Source: Topomyia yanbarensis (lineage: Eukaryota; Arthropoda; Insecta; Diptera; Culicidae). Taken from it: a DNA stretch of 64,000 nucleotides. How positions within the stretch are numbered: position 1 is the stretch's first letter; every line of letters begins with the position of its first letter. Position numbers and translations under genes: made by a program. The notes below the pieces were generated by a model. The model searched no databases, was not told where the DNA came from, and saw only the letters and a program-made list of their open reading frames with translations. Where the stretch lies: NCBI RefSeq assembly GCF_030247195.1, contig NC_080671.1, forward strand, positions 98,939,845-99,003,844, in the 5' to 3' direction. This document shows positions 57,710 to 64,000 of this stretch, piece after piece.

Positions 57710-59350
57710 GGGTGGGGCAAAATGATCGTTTTTTCAGCACAGCGCTTTTTTGGTTCCTTTTGGGGTCCCAAAAAACTGTGCAAAATTTGGGGTCGATTGG
57801 TGTTGACCCGGCGTAGCGCATTGCGTTTGAAATTTGTATGGAGATTAGTAGGGGAAAACCTACATTTCTGCATTTTTAATTCTACAGACTACAATTCCTC
57901 CTGTAGTATACCAACAAATAGATAGAAGTGTAGTCCAGGATATACTAAACAACTTTGCCGAATGATGTATGGTGTTAGAATGTCTCTAAGCCAAGTTATG
58001 ACTGTTCAAAGTTCAATACGTCGAATTAAATGCCAAAAATCATTTTTATTGCGAACACTGCGAGTTTACCAATGGAATTTCATATAGAATTCCAAAATAA
58101 CATTATTTATATTAGATTTATCACATTGATATGTTTGGATGAATTATTCAAAAGCCTTAGCTCAATTTCATGAGGTAGTTGTGCAATAGGGCGTAGTGAG
58201 GGGTGAGGGGGGGGGGACTTTAATATGTAGAAATTCGAACTGAAATGTTGTCGAGTTGGAATGTTCAGATGAATTATTTCAAAACTTTTACACATTGTCC
58301 TACGCATAATAGTAACGATGAAATAAAACATTCTGTACCCATTTGCCTTGACTTTTATCAATAGAAGTTATGTTACAGACTGAATCAAATGATGTCGAGT
58401 TGATATGTCAGAGGATTATATTCCGGTATAATACGCATGATTTGATAGCATGCTCAATTCTATGCTGTTCGATCACGAGGCGTGAAGCTAATTTCTGGAT
58501 TTCAACATGAAATCCACCAGTTCCCTACATCATTTTTGCTTCAGGTGATCGAACAGCAGCGAAATGAGCATCCCATCAAATCATAGTGCGTATTAAACTG
58601 AAATATAATCAATGCAATCCTCTGATATATCAATTCGACATCAGTTGATTCAGTCTGTAACGTAACTTCTATTGATAAAAGTCAAGGCAAAAGGATACAG
58701 TATGTTTTATTTCAACGTTACTATTAAGGGTACGTTATTGTGTAAATGTTTTGAAATAATTCGTCTGAACATTCCAACTCGACAACATTTCAGTTCGAAT
58801 TTCTACACATTAAAGTCCCCCCCCCCTCACCCCTTACTACGCCCTATTGCTCAACTACCTACGGTCATGAAATTGAGCTAAGGCTTTTGAATAATTCATC
58901 CAAACATACCAATGTGGTAAATCTAAAATATATAATGCTATTTTGGAATGCTATATGAAATACCATTGGTACACCAGAAGTGGTGGCAATAAAAATGATT
59001 TTTGGCATTTAATTCGATGTGTCGAACTTTGAACAGCTATTACTAGGCTTAGAGACATTCTAACACCATACATCCTTCGGCAAAGTTGTTCAGCATATCC
59101 TAGACTATACTTCTATCTATTTGTTGACATACTACAAGAAGAATTGTAGTCTGTAGAATTAAAAATGCAAAAATGAAGGTTTTCCCATACTAATCTCCAT
59201 ACAAATTTCAAACGCAATGCGCCACGCCGGGTCAACACCGATCGACCCCAAATTTTGCACAGTTGTTTGGGACCCCAAAAGGTACCAAAAAGTGCTGTGC
59301 TCGGTTGATGTGCCTATGATTACGTTTTTCCATATAACAATGCCCCACCC
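57710..59350. mobile_element. 1.64 kb full-length palindromic foldback, TA duplication
   Basis: Ends GGGTGGGGCAAAATGATCG (57710) and TGCCCCACCC (ending 59350), flanked by TA. The arms of about 800 bp are inverted copies throughout: TTTGCACAGT and its complement, GGTTTTCCCATACTAATCTC against its near-complement, TGTTTGGATGAATTATTCAA against TTGAATAATTCATCCAAACA. The centre is TGGATTTCA-ACA-TGAAATCCA at 58496-58516. There is almost no unique loop. No coding capacity. Confidence 0.85.
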
Positions 59351-59420
59351 TAGTATACATTTATCTGTATATATACATATGTACATGTACGTATCTAATG
59401 CATATGTAAATAAGTATGTA

Positions 59421-60667
59421 GGGGAATTATGGGTAAAACCGACACTGTGGGTAAAACCGACACCCCACAATTTTCCCTAGAAATCAAATTTTTGTTCATT
59501 TCATAATAATACTTTATTATTAGCACGATTATGTAGAGCATTTGAACACAAATTGGATTTGCGACGGTAGCGTTTATACTCTACTGAATGTAAAATTTTG
59601 TTGATAGATTGTAAGGTTTAAACCGAACAAAAGCTTTTCAAATCACCACTTTTTTCAGTATCTATTATTATTGGCCTTTTTTATGATTAACTGGGTATAT
59701 TGAAGACGATTTTGAGGTATTCAATATTTTTTTATTGCTTTTAAGAAAAATGTTCGCTTTTTGGGTAAAACCGAGACCCTTTTGTTAGGGTAAAACCGAC
59801 ACGCTGTTAACATGGTTGTAATTATTTGCGATTCATTACAAAAGGCTGTGATCATTAGTGACACTTCAATTACACTATTAGCACACTATAGTAATAGTAA
59901 AGATACACAGAAATACTTTTATTGTGTTTATTTCTTATGAGTCTCATTAAAAATTAAAAATCTTGAATTTTTTCTTATCATATTCTATTGAAGCTTTTGC
60001 TATTTCTGCAAAAAGCTCATGAAACCGAATTTCTAGTGTTCTCTTGGTTTCTCATAGATGAACTTTATCATAGTGATGATAATGATCTTTTGTATACCCC
60101 GGTAGAACCAGGTTATTTTACTAAGAAGTGTGTGTCACTCACAAATGAATGAATCCTATTAGCAAAATGTAGAACACTTGCAAATCTTCTCTTACGAAAT
60201 AAAATGACACTGACGGTTCCAATGATGTACATAAGGATTACTTGGAAATATCAATACCAAGAAATAATCCTATAGCATAAAATACTCTTGTTTATAATAC
60301 TACGCTTTCGAACTCTCTTCTCCTCACTACATGATGAAGCTACAAAAAGCACATTTTTGCATCACACATACTCTCACTTTATTAATGACGCGTATAACAC
60401 GTTTTAGTAAAGATAAAGATTTTAATAAAGTGGAGAGAAAATACATTAAATGGGTTTTACCCGCAGTGCCTAAAAGAAGTCACTTTGTTTTCCAAGTTTT
60501 GCAATCAATAATTTTTAATGAAATTCATTTTTTGAAGCGCTGACAAAATTAAGCCTTGTTAAGAATTTTCCGAAGAAGAATTCTGTGTATAAACTATAAT
60601 TTTATTGATTTTGTGGTAACCCAAAAAAGAGTTAAGCTTAAGGTGTCGGTTTTAACCATAATTCCCC
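59421..60667. mobile_element. 1.25 kb element with GGGGAATTATGGGTAAAACC ends, TA duplication
   Basis: Ends GGGGAATTATGGGTAAAACC (59421) and GGTTTTAACCATAATTCCCC (ending 60667), flanked by TA (59419-59420 and 60668-60669). The motif GGGTAAAACCGACAC occurs twice at the left end, again at 59764 and 59788, and inverted at the right end. No recognisable transposase. It has the same general plan as the element at 43054-43952, where the reiterated motif is GGGGTAAGTTGGCGG. Confidence 0.75.
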
Positions 60668-60777
60668 TATATATTTAAATGAATATACATATAAACATGT
60701 ACTTATATATTGTTTCATGCATATATACTTGCATCCTTATATATAACTAGGCGTGATATAATCGAAAGATTACTGTA

Positions 60778-61859
60778 TTACGAGAAAACCATAACTTTTC
60801 AAATATTCAGACTCTTAGTATGAAACCCCCTTTCGAAACGATGTACTATGGGGAGGCAGGTGACCAAAAATCGAAAACTACACCAACTCAAATTTAATCC
60901 AATTCTATATAGAGCGTTTATATACACTATAATTAAGGAAAACAATACTATCTCAGAAAAATATTAGACTTAACGCGAAACATATACTCAAATATGTCTT
61001 GTGAAAACAATGAACACCTCTTGCATATATTGTATTGATATGAACTTTCATGAAAAATAACGCATCAAAGTCCAAAAATATCCACGAATTCGATCCGGGA
61101 AAAAGTCTCCCAAAGACACCCTGCTCTCTCGATGGGGAATGCAAGTAAAAAGTTCCTTCTAGCAAAGGTGTCAGCCGACCATATTTGCTCAATATTGAGA
61201 ACACAATTTATGTTTTAATGGCAGTCACGATTAGTAGAGAAGCGCTGAATAATTCAGTACTCGTTTCGTTTGAGTTCTCCGTACAGTACAAGCAAATTAA
61301 CGAGGATTACAATCAGAGTTTTTGCAATGAACAAATAGTTGACCCGACTACATTTTTGCTTTGCTGTGTAGCAACAAATGGTACTGATTTGTTCTGAAAA
61401 CCCCAGGGTGCCTTTTGCATGATCAATGTGACTATTGCTGATCGTTCCAGTTCTTATAAAATAAGTTGCATCCAGTCATACATCGAGTGAAGATTATTCC
61501 ACATTATTCCTTTATTCAGACTTGTTTTTCAAACTATATCCCCCATGATTGCTGTCTCTTTCATCATATTCTACAGTTTTTACTTTGCGCTTGGCTCTAG
61601 GACCGTCCATAAATAGACTCTCCTGAAATGACCCAAATGATTCTAAAATGGACGTCGAACAAGATTCCTCATCAAAAACTTCCATTTAAAATCAAACTCA
61701 TTGAACTAGCTTCGACCATATTCGATCTTCTTTCGGATTAATGATAGTCTGCTAAGTATTCTAATATTCCGCAAGAGGTAGAAATATTCAGCTGTGCTAG
61801 ATATCTCGAAAGTTCGTTTAAATAAGCTCAGAAATGTGATATTTTGACTAAAGGAAACA
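60778..61859. other. Intergenic, no gene seen
   Basis: AT-rich. Open frames at 60953-61397 have no recognisable domain. No terminal repeats found. Confidence 0.35.
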
Positions 61860-62230
61860 AATGACGCTTCTTGCGACAAAACGTTTATGAAGAACTAACG
61901 CGTTTACCTACCCGCACAAAAAGTTGAGATCAATGGTGTAATCATCTATTCGAACTTCGCATCTGTGGTTCTACTGAAGGACGGGATTGGTTGTTTCAAA
62001 GACCTCTTGATCCAGTGAGCGAAGATTTTGAATGGCAATCGCATTGGACGGGACAAAAGTGGTATTTCCCTTCAAACTAGTGTCGGGTGACCTTTGGCGA
62101 GACTGCTTTCCGTCTTCTTCGACAAGGATGATCGGTTGTTTATGCCGCGCGTCATGCATACAGTATTGCTCTAATTACAAGCAAATTGGACTTTGTAGCA
62201 ATTATTTAAATTTTAATTGTCGATGATAAT
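61860..62230 (+). pseudogene. Fossil of a Jockey-type LINE Gag (copy 3 of 3)
   Basis: Ordered blocks across shifted frames: RVYLPAQKVEINGVI, then LLKDGIGCFKDLLIQ, then VRLF(M)PRVMH in one frame and CIQYCSNYKQIGLCSNY in the next, the last resembling the first zinc knuckle with a misplaced spacing. It extends further towards the C-terminus than copies 1 and 2. Several stops and frameshifts make it non-functional. Confidence 0.5.
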
Positions 62231-63570
62231 TCATCCAGCTCACTCTATGATCATTGCTATAGGTTTAAAGAGGAGACCTGCTTTATTGCCCATTACCACA
62301 TTTCCGTTCCCCTTGTTTCTACGAATCTGAGAAAACGAGCGGAAAAGTTTGCAATATTTTTTGCTGAAATATGAAGTCATTGTCTTGTTTGTTGTTTATT
62401 TTGGACTTCTGGTGCCTTTGGTAGAGTCTCAGTTATGCGCCTTTTTGTTGTCTACTTTGGCTTTCTTTTTCAGTTTGACTTTCGAACAATAATTTTGCAT
62501 GTACCTGGGAATGATATTCCTATCCTAACTTATTTTATGATTTACCTCACTTATTTTATAAGATTTTAGCGTCCCCCTAAGGTTGGCACCCTTGGCGAGG
62601 GCCAACCTCGCAAACCGCACGCTACGGCTCTGTGTCCATCTGTCAAAACACTTTTTATGTCCAGTGACACTTTAAATGGCCACTTGCTTTTCCAAGAATT
62701 TAAATACTTATTCTGAATCATTTCTTTTTCATAGTATTGGATTGTATAGGATTCATTTATCCATACCTCTGGAACCACTATTATGTAGTTATGATACAAG
62801 TCGCACGAATAGAACATGCTTCGTAAAACCCGCTTCAAATATATTAGAATATAATAATCTTGTATAAACTTCAAACATTAAAATCGGATTGGGGCTTCCC
62901 TCTATATGAATGGGAAAAGAGCCTTTAGTATAAAAACCGAAAAAATATGTCCGATTCGTACAAAGTAGTTTTGTTTAGCCAATTTTTTTTCTTGAACGTC
63001 AAAATGTACGGAAGCTTCTGCGTACGAATTATTTATTTTCATCCGGTTTATACTGATTTTTCATACTTCCCGAGTTTTGCGGTTGAGATCTTTTTAAGAG
63101 ATTCTTAATGCTGGAGGGTTTCAGTACGATTTTAAAGCATGAAGTTTATTTCCTATTTTTACATTCTATTTGAAGCGGGTTCTACCAAGCATGCTCTGTT
63201 CTTGCGACTTTTATTTTCGGTCGGTAATATATAAATACTGAAAACATCAAAGTCAATTTACGCGATCTGGTACTGCTTACCTGCACTCGTTCCATGTATT
63301 TCAAATGATTTTTTTGTTGGAAGAATTCGGGTGGACCGGCCCATCCCCTTTTATCTCACCTTGCAGTAAAAACACTGAGAATAGCTCAACTACGGAAATA
63401 AATTCCAGCACAGTCTCAAATACCTTTCACCTGAACCATAGCTGAGACACAGATGAGAATTGGCCAGCGGTCCGAATTGGACTTCTTCTTCCTAGTTTAG
63501 TTGTGACCCAGTATCCCGAAAGTCTTGCTCTATCTCTTTCCCCCTCTTTCCCAGTTAAACTCATTCCGGA
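62231..63570. other. Intergenic; GC-rich 60-bp piece at 62570-62632
   Basis: The GC-rich piece (AGCGTCCCCCTAAGGTTGGC and following) contrasts with its AT-rich surroundings and looks like the end of a mobile element, but no partner end was found. No gene seen. Confidence 0.3.
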
Positions 63571-63575
63571 ACCGG

Positions 63576-63694
63576 TTCGGATTTCTGAATGGAGTCTTTA
63601 TGGATTCCAAATCAAATGCAACAACCGATTCCGACTCAGAATCGGTTGTTGCATTTGATTTGGAATCCATACTGACTCCATTCAGGATTCCGAA
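63576..63694. repeat. Long hairpin, 45-nt arms with 7-nt loop
   Basis: Core arms 63587-63631 and 63639-63683 are inverted copies with 43 of 45 bases matching around the loop CGACTCA; weaker pairing extends to 63576 and 63694. It starts GAATGGAGTC and includes AAATGCAACAACCGATTC next to the loop. If transcribed, it would form a stable stem; it may instead be a miniature foldback element. Confidence 0.75.
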
Positions 63695-64000
63695 TTAAAT
63701 TCCGAATGGTTTGACCGGGTTCTTGCTCACGTAGTTTACAGGGTTGACATTAATCAGTAAATCACAATTCTAGACAAACATGTGGAAAGAGCGAAAGTGC
63801 AAATGAGAGTATCTCTTTGTTTACTTTCTCTTCCGTCAATTACTTGGCCGCTTTTACCTTTGCTTCTTAACCCTTAGCATAATACCCTAGGCGAAATCAG
63901 AGTTTCATTCATTATGCACTAAAAACATGTTGGAAAGTTTTATGATGAAACCATAATAATCGAAAATGAAAGTAAACACAGAGAGGCTCTAATTTGCACT
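63695..64000. other. Intergenic to window end, no gene seen
   Basis: No coding region, RNA gene or terminal repeat recognised. Confidence 0.35.

Larger units (their letters stand above)
57659..60775. mobile_element. Tc1/mariner-like MITE carrying two nested insertions, TA duplication
   Basis: Inverted ends CAGTAAAGTTTCGATTATAT (57659) and ATATAATCGAAAGATTACTG (ending 60775) are flanked by TA (57657-57658 and 60776-60777). Removing the two inner elements (57710-59350 and 59421-60667) with one TA each leaves a MITE of only about 225 bp made largely of ATATAC-type sequence. No coding capacity. Confidence 0.7.

Noticed and set aside
1..64000. CRISPR arrays, bacterial operons, rRNA genes and integrated viral genes
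   Set aside because: No regular spacer-repeat array, operon layout, rRNA or recognisable non-retroviral virus gene was found. Retroelement genes here belong to LINEs and one copia element.

Overview
This is a 64 kb stretch of insect nuclear DNA, most probably from a culicine mosquito (an Aedes-like genome). The signs are AT-rich intergenic DNA, intron-containing genes with short introns, and dense nested transposons: R1-like and Jockey-like LINEs, a Ty1/copia element, a tRNA-derived SINE, and many MITEs and foldback elements. The species call is inference. Most reading frames in the window belong to decayed mobile elements. A 500-bp assembly gap lies at 3735-4234.

Only two host genes are clear. 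Both are on the + strand and encode paralogous cytochrome b5-related proteins, each an N-terminal cytochrome b5 domain fused to a fatty-acid-desaturase-like membrane domain. They lie at 24593-26211 and 48385-50051. Each coding region has five exons with the same intron positions and phases. About 9.6 kb upstream of each start codon there is a short region with an initiator-like motif. These two regions (14912-15000 and 38618-38706) resemble each other without gaps, and the second has a DPE motif at +28. I infer that the duplicated unit was about 23.7 kb and included the promoter, a non-coding first exon and a roughly 9.4 kb first intron, now full of transposons.

Layout. 1-9950: LINE fragments (a three-knuckle gag; an R1-like element whose reverse transcriptase core is deleted; its tandem-repeat 3' region) and several MITEs. 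10150-14700: a foldback element carrying a SINE. 14912-15233: candidate promoter and first exon of paralogue 1. 15240-24560: its proposed intron, holding a 5'-truncated copia element and a 2.8 kb DNA transposon with 400-bp inverted repeats and a MITE inside its coding region. 24593-26211: paralogue 1. 26890-38600: a Jockey-type gag fossil, a longer dead R1-like element, an AGGGGGTC-ended DNA transposon, another LINE gag and a 1.3 kb palindrome. 38618-38930: candidate promoter and first exon of paralogue 2. 39019-48360: its proposed intron, with a 3.2 kb foldback, an element with GGGGAG ends, a TTAA MITE, a 2.3 kb hAT-type element and a second gag fossil. 48385-50051: paralogue 2. 50200-64000: more foldbacks and two nested-insertion stacks (54919-57631 and 57659-60775), a third gag fossil and a long perfect-looking hairpin near 63.6 kb.

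The most striking observations are: the conserved core promoters of the two paralogues; a 958-bp block at 35363-36320 that I read as identical to 39895-40852; nested insertions with readable target-site duplications; and an unusual number of kilobase-scale palindromes.
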